A stretch of 64,000 bases of DNA from Pseudomonas sp. A-RE-19 (GCF_019956555.1 NZ_JAHBDQ010000004.1:124001-188000), one strand, 5' to 3'; positions 8,191 to 16,274 are shown, counted from the first letter of the stretch. The notes: a model not told the origin generated them from the sequence alone. Numbers and translations: made by a program.

Positions 8191-8194
8191 GTTT

Positions 8195-9049
8195 TCACCA
8201 TTCGATGATCATGAGGCCAGGTGCTCCCTGACCTCCGGGCTGCCCGATGCCGACACCAGGAATGTAATAACCGCCGGCACCACTGCCCCCGGCACCGAAG
8301 CCATAGGCCGACTTCCCGGGATACCCTGAGCCTGTGCCAGAACGGGCAGAATTGCCTCCTGCGCCAAAAGGTCCGCTTGCCCCCTGCCCCCCGTAACCCG
8401 CCGCCGCATTAGGCGTTGTATCTGTTGCATCCCCTCCCGCTGGAAAGCCTTGACCACCCGTAGGCCCCGGAACAAATCCCGCCATGTTGACACCTGAAGG
8501 ACCTGGGCTACCGCCAGATAGCACGAGCAGCGCACCTGAAGTACCGACCAACGTGTTGCCACCAGCCGTTGCAGTCACATTACCGCTTCCCCCGATACCT
8601 GCCGCCCCGATGACTATCGGAATCACCTGTCCTGGTATCACCGTCACCATCAGTTTGATCACCGGTTGACCTGCCCCGCCACCGCTGCCGCCTGAAGCTG
8701 TCGCACTGGTGCCCCCGGGGCAAGCACCGCCGCCGCCACCGCCAGCACAACCGCTGAGCCAAATCTTCGTTACACCGGCAGGTACGGTGAAGCTGCCATT
8801 TGCGGTGAAACGCTGGATCCCAAGGCCGGCAGTCGAACGACTGATGCTGCGAATGGCACTCAAGAGTTGCGTCAGATTTGATTCGCTGGGCGTCAAACCG
8901 GCAGCAGTAATCACCTCAAGAATTTCACTCGTCACCCCATTCCCCCAATCCGCCGGAATCAACGATCCCGGCGTCCCGGTCAGCGGGTTCTCATCCACAA
9001 ACTTCCCATTCACCAACCCGGCACTGGGCACACTCTTCGGATAATCCAT
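8195..9049 (-). CDS. Tail fibre, first cassette, polyglycine-rich adhesin tip
   Basis: 284 residues. Residues 1-50 are the shared attachment module. The region FTANGSFTVPAGVTKIWLSG (about 80-99) opens a glycine-rich domain that runs to the C-terminus, with runs such as GCAGGGGGGACPGG, GGSGGGAG and GAGGSGAGG, ending LMIIEW. Glycine-rich domains of this kind are known from phage adhesins such as T4-type gp38 of S16, where polyglycine II helices pack as a sandwich that presents hypervariable loops. The receptor would be an outer-membrane protein or glycan. The start has GGGAGTAGAGGG upstream. Gly content reflects function, not low complexity error. Confidence 0.85.
   Translation of the reverse strand: MDYPKSVPSAGLVNGKFVDENPLTGTPGSLIPADWGNGVTSEILEVITAAGLTPSESNLTQLLSAIRSISRSTAGLGIQRFTANGSFTVPAGVTKIWLSGCAGGGGGGACPGGTSATASGGSGGGAGQPVIKLMVTVIPGQVIPIVIGAAGIGGSGNVTATAGGNTLVGTSGALLVLSGGSPGPSGVNMAGFVPGPTGGQGFPAGGDATDTTPNAAAGYGGQGASGPFGAGGNSARSGTGSGYPGKSAYGFGAGGSGAGGYYIPGVGIGQPGGQGAPGLMIIEW
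8915..9049 (-). repeat. Shared fibre N-terminal module, copy 1
   Basis: This is the homologous 135-base start of the first fibre gene. It is closest to copy 3 (both read VNGKF, VDENPLTG and PGSLIPA). Confidence 0.75.
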
Positions 9050-9060
9050 CCCTCTACTCC

Positions 9061-9660
9061 CTAGTCATAATTGATGTGCACCCTGGTATGCGCCGGTGCG
9101 CTGCGGTGGATCAGGCATTCCAGTGCCGAGCCTGGATTCACGCCGAAACGCTCGCCCCAGTAACTCGCCCCAAAACGCCGGCCCAGCAGCAATCGCCCAC
9201 CGGTATTGAGCGTCCACATGAACTGCGCTTCCCAAGTGCCCCAGTGCGCCGCACCGAAGCTCGAACGCCCCATGCGCGGGGCTTCCAGCTCGGTGATAGT
9301 GGCGTTCGGGTAGCCCTGGCTTTTGGCGATGTCGAGGTAGTAGCCGACGGCCTGACTGCCGACCGCAAGCAGGCGGCGGCGCACAGCGAGGCGGCGGTCA
9401 TCGAACAGTGGCGTGGCGCCCAGGCACGGGTCGGGCAGGTTCATCACCCGTTCCCAGTCGGGCACCAGTTCGCTGATGCCGGTCGGGTCCATCTCGTTGA
9501 GCAAGTCTGCGGCGCGGGCGTCGAGGCGGGCCAATTCCTGAGCGACGCCTTCGAGAACTTCTTCGAGCTCAGGGACTCGTTCGGGATCCCAGGCCGGGCC
9601 GCTGGGCAACAGGCTGCGCAGTTGGGCGTGGTATTGCGCGGCGGTTCTTATGCCCCCCAT
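9061..9660 (-). CDS. Baseplate/tail-tip protein, Mu gp48 (YmfQ) family
   Basis: 199 residues from the ATG at 9660, chosen for GGAGG 7 bases upstream; an in-frame TTG two codons earlier lacks one. It starts inside the end of the gpJ-like gene (13-base overlap). The N-terminal AAQYHAQLRSLLPSGPAWD and the central GISELVPDWERVMNLPDPCLG are signatures of the DUF2313/YmfQ family, which links the baseplate wedge to the fibres. The order gp46, gp47, gp48 then fibres is that of Mu. Confidence 0.9.
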   Translation of the reverse strand: MGGIRTAAQYHAQLRSLLPSGPAWDPERVPELEEVLEGVAQELARLDARAADLLNEMDPTGISELVPDWERVMNLPDPCLGATPLFDDRRLAVRRRLLAVGSQAVGYYLDIAKSQGYPNATITELEAPRMGRSSFGAAHWGTWEAQFMWTLNTGGRLLLGRRFGASYWGERFGVNPGSALECLIHRSAPAHTRVHINYD

Positions 9661-10691
9661 ACGCAACCTCCGAACGTCAGCAGTTCGCTTTTGTTGGCGG
9701 GGACATCGGCGACGGGCGACGTGAGTGTGTGGTCGTATTCACCACTGGCGCTGCTGATGGCTTCGCGGATGTGACTCACCAGCAAGGACATCCCCAGGTC
9801 GGCTTCGCGGTTATGCAGGTCACGCAATTGCGCTTCGATTGCCGCGCGTACGGCGGTGGTGTCGGGATTCACGGTCAGGTGATAGACGACGGGCACCTGA
9901 ACCGGCCGCTGCACATGCACCTCGGCAGTGACCGGGCGCAGAGGCTCGATGTAGGCCTGGACTTCGGCCAGTTGTTCGTCGTTCGGCACCGGTTGCAGGT
10001 CGTCGTCACGCATGATGAACAGGCTGACCGTGCCAGGCCCCAACAAACCGCCACGGCACCAGGCGCGAGTCACGCCCGAGCATTCGAGGGCCCAGGTTTC
10101 ATAGTCTTGCGCCGAACCGCCGTGAGGGATGATGCGGTAGGAGCGGATCACTCGCGAACGCAGCGACTCCAGGCTTTCCCGCGCCACACCACCGCTGAGC
10201 CCTGGCGCCAGCACGGTGAAGCTATTGCCGACGATACCGGCGATCGGCTGCACCGGAATCAGCGCCAGCCCGGCCTCGGCATTACCCAGGCTGCCGGCCT
10301 CGAGCGCAGCGATGGTGGTGCTGTTGAGGCCATTGCTGGTGGTGCGCGCGGCGGTGACTTTGTAAATGCGACCGTCGCTCGATTGCAGCAGGGTATCAAT
10401 GTCCAGCACCGCGCCAGCGCTGGCAGTAAAGCTGACGCTGCCGCTGGCCGCTTGTGCGGGTTTGCGCGGCTGGTTCAGACGCAGTGCGGCGATCCGTTCC
10501 AGGGTCGATTCATCGGCCTTGTCCGGGAGGATCTGCTCGGCGATCCAGTCCAGGTAGCCATACAGACCATAGGCGGCGCCACCGAGGGTGCGGGCCAGCA
10601 CTTGCGCATCGGACTGGCGCAGCGAGTCGCTGGCCAGGTCGCTTTGGGTGCGCTTGATCAGCACCGGCAGCGAAGGGGTTTCAAACGGCAT
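9648..10691 (-). CDS. Baseplate wedge protein J, Mu gp47 family
   Basis: 347 residues of the baseplate J family. The N-terminal PFETPSLPVLIKRTQSDL and DWIAEQILPDKADESTLERIAALRL, followed by a beta-rich middle (GSVSFTASAGAVLDIDTLLQ) and GGSAQDYETWALECSGVTRAW near residue 190, are characteristic. J-type proteins form the wedges around the central hub and carry the contraction signal to the sheath. It overlaps the gp46-like gene by 11 bases upstream and the gp48-like gene by 13 bases downstream, indicating tight translational coupling. Confidence 0.95.
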   Translation of the reverse strand: MPFETPSLPVLIKRTQSDLASDSLRQSDAQVLARTLGGAAYGLYGYLDWIAEQILPDKADESTLERIAALRLNQPRKPAQAASGSVSFTASAGAVLDIDTLLQSSDGRIYKVTAARTTSNGLNSTTIAALEAGSLGNAEAGLALIPVQPIAGIVGNSFTVLAPGLSGGVARESLESLRSRVIRSYRIIPHGGSAQDYETWALECSGVTRAWCRGGLLGPGTVSLFIMRDDDLQPVPNDEQLAEVQAYIEPLRPVTAEVHVQRPVQVPVVYHLTVNPDTTAVRAAIEAQLRDLHNREADLGMSLLVSHIREAISSASGEYDHTLTSPVADVPANKSELLTFGGCVWGA

Positions 10692-11079
10692 AGATCACCT
10701 GCCAACTGTTATCAGGGTTGATGTCCAGGCGCTCGCCGTCGGCCAGGGTCAGGACCGTGCGCAGGTTCAGGCGCTGGGCGTCGAGGCGTTCGCTGATGAT
10801 GTCGATGGCGCTGCAATGGCCGTCGTCGATCAGCCATTGCAGGGCTTCGCGGGCATAGAACTCGGCGTCCATCTGGGTTTGTCGGGTCAGCTTGACCCGG
10901 CGCAGCAGCCACAACCGCGAACCGATACGGTCATCGGCCACCGTAGGAAAGGTGTCGCCCCACCAGCCGAAACGTTCTTCGTCGTCGAGGGCATCGTCAT
11001 CGGCGGCGCGGCGCCAGGTGAACAGGCTGATCAGCACTGAACGGGTCAGTGCGGCGTGGAGGTTTTGGCTGATCAACAT
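10681..11079 (-). CDS. Baseplate protein, Mu gp46 family
   Basis: 132 residues from the ATG at 11079, which overlaps the stop of the gpV-like gene (TGATG) and has GGGAGGG upstream; a GTG one codon earlier is less likely. The segment DDERFGWWGDTFP-like (DEERFGWWGDTFPTVADD) and the C-terminal LADGERLDINPDNSWQVIYAV are typical of the gp46 family, a wedge component with a gp25/lysozyme-like fold. It sits between gp45/V and gp47/J as in Mu. Confidence 0.9.
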   Translation of the reverse strand: MLISQNLHAALTRSVLISLFTWRRAADDDALDDEERFGWWGDTFPTVADDRIGSRLWLLRRVKLTRQTQMDAEFYAREALQWLIDDGHCSAIDIISERLDAQRLNLRTVLTLADGERLDINPDNSWQVIYAV

Positions 11080-11588
11080 CACTGCCCTCCCGCCGGTACG
11101 CCGGTCTGGCCGTTGCCCGCTTGAACGCCGACATGCACGTGTTTGATCTGGCTGATGCCGCCGGCAATCTGGTCGCCCTGGGAGACGATCTTGCCGGTCT
11201 GGGTCAGGGTCGGTGTGTCGATGTTCACCGCGCTGCTGGCGCGAATGTTCAGGGTGGCGGTTTCGATGTCGATGATCCGCCCGCGCTTGAAGTGAATTTT
11301 GTCGCCTTCATCGGTGTAGATCGCCACTTCGCCAGCGGCCAGGGACTGGAGGCGATAGCGACGGTCGGCGACCACAAGCACGATGGCGTGGGAGCGATCA
11401 CCGCCCAGAAAGGTGGCGATACCTTCGGCGCCGGCCAGCGGATTGCTGGTGAAACCGTAGGGTTCGAAGTGCTCCATGTCGTCGTTCACTTCACCGGCGG
11501 TGAGGCGCATTTGCAGCGATTGAAGCTTGGTGGCCGAGTTGGCGAGCACGACAGTGCCGCGCGCCAGGAGGCGTGTCAGTAGGCTCAT
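11079..11588 (-). CDS. Baseplate assembly protein V / central spike, Mu gp45 family
   Basis: 169 residues from MSLLTRLLARG at 11588, with AAGGAA nine bases upstream. The longer open frame (starting at 11663) reads into a REP repeat and is rejected. The body has an OB-fold-like N-terminal part (residues 20-90, HFEPYGFTSNPLAGAEG) and a C-terminal beta-helix region (ATLNIRASSAVNIDTPTLTQ) ending KHVHVGVQAG-like, the iron-binding HxH tip motif of gpV spikes. It should form the trimeric spike that pierces the target outer membrane. Confidence 0.92.
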   Translation of the reverse strand: MSLLTRLLARGTVVLANSATKLQSLQMRLTAGEVNDDMEHFEPYGFTSNPLAGAEGIATFLGGDRSHAIVLVVADRRYRLQSLAAGEVAIYTDEGDKIHFKRGRIIDIETATLNIRASSAVNIDTPTLTQTGKIVSQGDQIAGGISQIKHVHVGVQAGNGQTGVPAGGQ

Positions 11589-11624
11589 TGGATTTCCTTC
11601 AGAGAATTGGCCCGGACACGATCC

Positions 11625-11716
11625 ACTGCGGGAGCGAGCCTGCTCGCGATGGCGGCGGGTCATTCAGCTCGATGTTGGATATGAAGCTGCCATCGCGAGC
11701 AGGCTCGCTCCCACAG
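11625..11716. repeat. REP pair (REPIN) inside the tailocin operon
   Basis: Two inverted copies of the Pseudomonas REP core (GGGAGCGAGCCTGCTCGCGA at about 11631-11650 and its reverse complement at about 11692-11711) flank a 40-base loop. The same core is found at 39031-39123. It lies between the gpP- and gpV-like genes. Confidence 0.9.
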
Positions 11717-11731
11717 GTTCAGGTGTCGGGC

Positions 11732-12775
11732 TCAGGCCTTTTTGGGGGGCTCTGGATTGGCGTCGAAGGTATGCGGCGGTGCGACGTGCAGGGTGGTGAG
11801 CGAACCTTGCGCCGACAGCGAGTAGGTCACCTTCGAGATCAGCATGTCGTCATCAAACCCCAGCACCGGATCCTTGACCCTGACCTGCGTGTTGTGACGC
11901 CACAGATCGCCGTTCGATTGCCGCCAGCCCTGCACCTGATACGTGGTGGCTTTGGCCTTGCCCACGCGGGTGGCGCTTTCCCAGTTGGCCCGTTGCAAGG
12001 CGAGATCGGGATTGATCTGCATGCCTTCGTTGATCACCGTGACCCGCCGACGTTTGTAGCTCAGGTCGGCGGACACTGATTCAACCTCGCTGACCGCTGC
12101 CCCGCTCTTCTTGTCCGTGCCCTTGTGCTGGCCGATCACCCGGTATTCGGAGAACACCTGGCTGTAATCCATCGGCGCGTTGGCCGACAGAATATTTTTG
12201 CCCAACTCCAGCGCATCGCTGGCCCGGCCACCACTGCCAGGCCGGGCCAGCACCAGCCGACCCTGGGCATCATCGGTAGAAAACACCCGGAACAATGTCA
12301 GCAAACGGTCGATGGATTGAAACACCGTTTCCCCCGGCACGATGGTGTGACTGCTGAGCCGGGCGGTCTCGGGAATTTCGCTGACCACAAAGACCTTGTA
12401 GGTGATCGCCAGCGCTTCGACGATGCTCAACAGCGATTGCTCATGCCATTGGTTCGGGCGGTTGGTCGCGGCGCAATCCACCAGATCCTGGGTGCAGGAA
12501 CTGCCTTCGATGTTCAGGCTGATCTGCCGCCCGTCATAACTGATCGGCGCCTTGAACACATACCCGGTCAGCACCAGATCCTGGCCGATGCGCACTTCAC
12601 AGGCGTCACCGGGCTGGATCCGTTTGTCCACGGTCTGCCCCGGCCATTGCCAGGTGATGTTGAGTTTGAAGGTGCGGAACTGGCGCTCCAGATCCGCGGT
12701 GATTTCCACGCTTTTCCAGCCACCGTATTCCAGGCCGCCGACGGTCAGGGTGACCCGGTTATCCATGTCGTTCAT
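11732..12775 (-). CDS. Baseplate hub protein, Mu gpP (gp44) / gpD family
   Basis: 347 residues with the late-control-D/gp27-like hub pattern: an N-terminal beta barrel (NRVTLTVGGLEYGGWKSVEI, residues 6-25), DACEVRIGQDLVLTGYV near 60-75, and a central YKVFVVSEIPETARLSSHTI. The hub joins the tail tube to the spike. It starts 3 bases after the stop of the gpN-like gene, with GGGGAG overlapping that stop. A REP pair separates it from the spike gene downstream. Confidence 0.92.
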   Translation of the reverse strand: MNDMDNRVTLTVGGLEYGGWKSVEITADLERQFRTFKLNITWQWPGQTVDKRIQPGDACEVRIGQDLVLTGYVFKAPISYDGRQISLNIEGSSCTQDLVDCAATNRPNQWHEQSLLSIVEALAITYKVFVVSEIPETARLSSHTIVPGETVFQSIDRLLTLFRVFSTDDAQGRLVLARPGSGGRASDALELGKNILSANAPMDYSQVFSEYRVIGQHKGTDKKSGAAVSEVESVSADLSYKRRRVTVINEGMQINPDLALQRANWESATRVGKAKATTYQVQGWRQSNGDLWRHNTQVRVKDPVLGFDDDMLISKVTYSLSAQGSLTTLHVAPPHTFDANPEPPKKA

Positions 12776-12778
12776 GGT

Positions 12779-14017
12779 TCACTCCCCGGAGACTTTCACA
12801 TCGTTCGGCGGCAGGAACCCCGGATGGGCAACACCGTTGCGTTGAGTCACTTCCGTGACCCGCGTGGCATCGGCAAATTGCCGATAGGCGACGACGACGG
12901 CAGGCAGGCTCTCCTGAAAGGATTTACTGACCAGCCGCACACCGGACGATGCCACCGCCTTGAGGTGCGCATTCAATTTCTGCTTCAGGTCGTTGATGGC
13001 CTGATAGTGCGCGGGGCTGGCCTTGTTCAGTGCCAGTTGGATCGCTTCGTTCAACTCCTTTTGCAACACCTGCAAATCGTCGGTGACCGGCACTTCCTGA
13101 CGGGTGACCGGCTGCAGAGTCTGATGATCCAGCGACGGCTGCGAGGTCAGTTTCACCGGCGTCGACGCCACAGGCATCGAGGCGACCCATTGCGCCACCT
13201 TCACCAGCAGCGTGTCCTGCACCAGATCGGCCATGGCTTGCGCCGCCGCCGTGGTGTCCTTGCCGGTGGTGAGTTTCGGTGCATCGGCTTTGCGGATGGC
13301 TTCGATCTGCTGGGAAACGTTGGCAATCACGCCACGATAGCCCTCTTTGGCGAAGTCCTTGAGCGCCTTGATGTCACCGAGCAGTCCCTTGAATTCCGCG
13401 ACCACTTCCTTGGGCAATTCCTTGACCGCTTTGACCAGGTCGCTGATTTGCCGGTACTGCTCGATCAACGGTTTGAGCTGTTCCTGGATCACTTCATAGA
13501 CCCCGGCCAGGCTGTTGCGCAGATTGGCGATGCCGATCCGTGCGGCCTTGATCAGGGTCATGGCCTGTTCGAAGCGCGCCACCGCCGAGCCCAGCAGGGT
13601 GTCCGCCGATGACAGCAGCACCTTTTGCGTGCTGACCGTGGCCGTCGGAAATTGCAGGGGTTGATCGGGGTAGAATTTCAGGGCGAAGGTCACCAGCCCG
13701 CCGTCCTGGCGGGTCTGGGTCATGTCGCATTCACCGACCTTGACCTGCATCCGCCCCAACCACGGGTGGACCAGTTCACCACTGCCCTGCTCCAGCGCCT
13801 TGAGCAGTTTGTCGCGCTGCTCCAGGCAATCGGCGCCAACGATGAAGGCCGTCAGATCGTGGATCCTCGCCTGCTGGCCAAGGCCCTCGAAATACGGCTG
13901 GTCACGTTGCGGATACTCGTGCAACTGGCCCTTGTGGCCGACCGGGGTTTTCGCCTGATCGACCCAGAAACCGACACCGCGAAAGGATGCCGGCAACAAA
14001 CGGTCACGCCAGTTCAT
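12779..14017 (-). CDS. Mu gpN-like 'DNA circularisation' family tail protein
   Basis: 412 residues. The N-terminal 90 residues (MNWRDRLLPASFRGVGFWVD, HEYPQRDQPYFEGLG) match the DNA-circulation N-terminal domain of phage Mu gpN. In Mu this protein was first linked to circularisation but is part of the tail baseplate region. The rest is helical with many Lys/Glu heptads (about residues 150-300). It overlaps the tape-measure gene by 14 bases. With no packaged DNA in a tailocin, a structural role such as distal tail connector is more likely than DNA handling. Confidence 0.9.
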   Translation of the reverse strand: MNWRDRLLPASFRGVGFWVDQAKTPVGHKGQLHEYPQRDQPYFEGLGQQARIHDLTAFIVGADCLEQRDKLLKALEQGSGELVHPWLGRMQVKVGECDMTQTRQDGGLVTFALKFYPDQPLQFPTATVSTQKVLLSSADTLLGSAVARFEQAMTLIKAARIGIANLRNSLAGVYEVIQEQLKPLIEQYRQISDLVKAVKELPKEVVAEFKGLLGDIKALKDFAKEGYRGVIANVSQQIEAIRKADAPKLTTGKDTTAAAQAMADLVQDTLLVKVAQWVASMPVASTPVKLTSQPSLDHQTLQPVTRQEVPVTDDLQVLQKELNEAIQLALNKASPAHYQAINDLKQKLNAHLKAVASSGVRLVSKSFQESLPAVVVAYRQFADATRVTEVTQRNGVAHPGFLPPNDVKVSGE

Positions 14018-15503
14018 TGGAACCTCCCAGAGACAGTGAGCGATAGCCGATGCGCGAATTCATCGCCAGCGCCGGTTGATTGGTCTGTGCCTGATCGACA
14101 CGCAAGCCCTGTGGTGCATTGTCGAAACGCACGGTGAGGCCGCCTTCGAGTTGCGTGCGGTTGTTGGCGGCGGTTTGCTGGATCAGTGTGTTTGAGGTTT
14201 GTGTCAGAGAACCGGACTGCATCGGCGACTTGAGCGGCAAACTGCCGGGAGCCGTCAGCGCGTTTGAGGGTGGCTCGGAAGCGGCACCAAAAAACGCTGC
14301 CACCGGCGCAAACTCACCTTTGCCTTCGGCATTGGTTTTCTGTTGCACCTGGGTGAAGCCTTCAACCTTCCCGGTAATTTTGGCGATAAAACCACCAAAA
14401 CTACCGCCCAGCATCTCCTGGATGGGCGCCAGAATGGCCCGAAGCTTTTCCGCTTTTTCACTGAAAAACTGAACCACAGATGCCCATGTTTCGCTCAGTG
14501 CGTCCAAGGGCGACCAAGTGAACAGGCCGCTGAGGTAGGAAAAGAACGTCTGCGCCCCAAGCCTGATTGACTCCCAGTAGCCCGAGAAAATGGCAGGCAC
14601 CTGATCCCAAGCCGCGGCAATGGCGTCCAGCGGCACCCAGTCGAACAGGCTGCGCAGTTTCTCCTTCACCGGCACGATCAGTGCCATGAGCAGGTCCCAG
14701 ATGGCCGCAAACAAACCGACAACGGCCCCCCAGTTGTTCAGGACCATTCCGTAGGGCGTCCAGGCAAACCACGCTTTAAGGAAATCGAATCCCGCACTCA
14801 CGACAGCTTTCACTCGATCAAAAATATCCGAGAAAACTCCGCTGATCGGCGCCCAATAACCGACAACCTTTTGCCAGAGCCCAACGAAAAATGTCGAAAT
14901 CGGCTCCCAGTTGGCAATGATCAAACCGGCCGCCACGGCAATGCCCATGGCAATCAGCATGATCGGATTGGTCTTGAGGACCATGTTCATCAGATCGAAC
15001 ACTTGCGTCGCGCCGGTCACGGCCGTTTGCATCGCCGAAAACGCAATGGCACCTGCCGCCAGGCCTTCGACCAGTTTCGGGTTGTCATCAAGCAGACTGC
15101 CAAACCCAAGCAACAAAGGTTGAAGACCTGCCGTTACCGTAGCGACGGCAGGCTGCAAGGCGGTGTTGGCTGCGATCGACACCTGCTCTATCGACCGACT
15201 GAACACATTCATGTTTTGCGTCGCGCTCGCTGGCGCCTTCGGCAAATCAACGCTTTCGGCTGACTCGCCGACCTCGGCCAATTTGCCCTGGAACGCAGCA
15301 GACGCCTTGATCCCGTCCACGAACGGTGTGATCACGCTGCCACCCTTGAACAGACCGCTGATGTCCAGCTTGCCGAGGCCGGTCTGTTCCAGGTTTTTTT
15401 TGAAACTCTCGACTTTTGCCCGAAGGGCGCCGAGCTTGGGTGACAGTTCATCGATGCCCGTGAGCAGCACCGATGTTTTCTCTTTCGTTTGTGTGTCTGC
15501 CAT
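14004..15503 (-). CDS. Tape-measure protein of the tailocin (Mu gp42 position)
   Basis: 499 residues from the ATG at 15503, which overlaps the stop of the frameshifted chaperone (TGATG); a GTG one codon earlier is possible. It has an N-terminal coiled coil (about 10-45), a hydrophobic membrane-active stretch (LIAMGIAVAAGLIIANW, about 180-200), and imperfect Trp-rich repeats in about 200-350 with the pattern LFxWxPLDAxxxxW. Tape measures set tail length and line the tube. By the usual 0.15 nm per residue, the tail would be roughly 75 nm. It directly follows the E/E' chaperone, the universal order. Confidence 0.92.
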   Translation of the reverse strand: MADTQTKEKTSVLLTGIDELSPKLGALRAKVESFKKNLEQTGLGKLDISGLFKGGSVITPFVDGIKASAAFQGKLAEVGESAESVDLPKAPASATQNMNVFSRSIEQVSIAANTALQPAVATVTAGLQPLLLGFGSLLDDNPKLVEGLAAGAIAFSAMQTAVTGATQVFDLMNMVLKTNPIMLIAMGIAVAAGLIIANWEPISTFFVGLWQKVVGYWAPISGVFSDIFDRVKAVVSAGFDFLKAWFAWTPYGMVLNNWGAVVGLFAAIWDLLMALIVPVKEKLRSLFDWVPLDAIAAAWDQVPAIFSGYWESIRLGAQTFFSYLSGLFTWSPLDALSETWASVVQFFSEKAEKLRAILAPIQEMLGGSFGGFIAKITGKVEGFTQVQQKTNAEGKGEFAPVAAFFGAASEPPSNALTAPGSLPLKSPMQSGSLTQTSNTLIQQTAANNRTQLEGGLTVRFDNAPQGLRVDQAQTNQPALAMNSRIGYRSLSLGGSNELA

Positions 15504-15930
15504 CACTGCACCTGCTGCATCGCATTGATCCGTTGCGCGTGCTCCAGCGATTCGCGGAGCACATCCAAAGGCCTGGCCATCATCTGTTCGGGGTCAACCT
15601 TCCAGAACCAGGCCAGGTCATAGGCGACTGAAATCAGGTCGGTGATGGCTCCGACGCCGCACTCATGAAAAAACTCGCGACAGCCCAACTCAACGCGTTG
15701 AGGTCCGCCAGATCCAACTGATTGACCGACGACGGCGGGATGCCGGCGCACACGGCGATGTATTTGGCCGCGACGTCCATGTCGAGGCTGACTTCTTCGC
15801 TCTTGTCGATCTTGTATGGCAGCGCCTTGATCGCCCGCACTTCCTGCACCGTCGGCCGGCGCAGGTTGAGTTCGGTCAAGGGCTCGCCGTGCGCTTCGAT
15901 CGCAACTTGAAGCTTCACGGCGTTGCTCAT
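15503..15930 (-). CDS. Tail assembly chaperone long form by -1 frameshift (gpE-E', Mu gp41-41')
   Basis: A -1 slip at T TTT TTC (15667-15673) joins the first 88 codons of the short form to 54 codons of an overlapping frame, giving 142 residues. The extension (HECGVGAITDLISVAYDLAW, FWKVDPEQMMARPLDVL) looks like P2 gpE' and Mu-type extension domains. Long forms bind the tape measure while the common N-terminal domain recruits tube subunits. The extended frame's stop overlaps the tape-measure start. The fusion is inferred from the slippery site and conserved architecture, not from protein data. Confidence 0.85.
15634..15930 (-). CDS. Tail assembly chaperone short form (gpE / Mu gp41 family)
   Basis: 98 residues starting MSNAVKLQVAIEAHGEPLTE. 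The segment LNLRRPTVQEVRAIKALPY followed by AAKYIAVCAGIPPSSVNQLD is typical of the phage tail assembly E/gp41 family. Its start overlaps the tube stop by 4 bases (ATGA). Most ribosomes should end here; a fraction continues into the long form. Confidence 0.92.
   Translation of the reverse strand: MSNAVKLQVAIEAHGEPLTELNLRRPTVQEVRAIKALPYKIDKSEEVSLDMDVAAKYIAVCAGIPPSSVNQLDLADLNALSWAVASFFMSAASEPSPT
15667..15673 (-). promoter_or_regulatory. Programmed -1 ribosomal frameshift site (T TTT TTC)
   Basis: Read in the short-form frame as AGT TTT TTC ATG. The tRNAs can re-pair one base back on TTT TTT, after which CAT GAG TGC continues in the extension frame. P2 gpE uses a near-identical T TTT TTG site. 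Confidence 0.88.
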
Positions 15931-16274
15931 TGCCAGGTCCCCTTGATGCCTTCGAATTTCAGTTCGATGGTGGCGTCATCGCCTTTGGATACCGGTTCTT
16001 CCACCAGGTAGGCGCCGGCCAGTACGTAGACTTTGCCGTTGCTGAATTCGCAGGTGACGGTCATGTCAGTGCCTGCGATCAGTTGTTTGAGCGGGAAGTC
16101 CGCGGTGTGCAGCGCCGTCACTTTGAACGACGGCGCAATGTCGGTTTCCTTGTAGAAGCCCGGCACGACGGTTTCCCGTTTAACGGCCATCAAGGGTGCT
16201 TCGCAGCCGCCGTTGATGGTCAGTTGAGCGCCGTCCACTTTGACGTAGCAGGTGCCCGCAATCAGTTGACCCAT
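15927..16274 (-). CDS. Tail tube protein (Mu gpM family)
   Basis: 115 residues from MGQLIAGTCYVKVDGAQLTI at 16274, with GGGAG 8 bases upstream; the longer frame from 16304 has no better start. GCEAPLMAVKRETVVPGFYKE and SFKVTALHTADFPLKQL are typical of Mu-type tail tubes. It polymerises as the inner tube within the sheath. It lies between the sheath and the E/E' chaperone as in Mu. Confidence 0.93.
   Translation of the reverse strand: MGQLIAGTCYVKVDGAQLTINGGCEAPLMAVKRETVVPGFYKETDIAPSFKVTALHTADFPLKQLIAGTDMTVTCEFSNGKVYVLAGAYLVEEPVSKGDDATIELKFEGIKGTWQ

Noticed and set aside
4231..9049. Diversity-generating retroelement acting on the fibres
   Set aside because: No reverse transcriptase gene and no template repeat with A-site variation is visible; the fibres differ by whole domains.
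11589..11663. N-terminal extension of the spike protein (MTRRHREQARSRSGS)
   Set aside because: It is a translation of a REP repeat; the ATG at 11588 has a good ribosome site.
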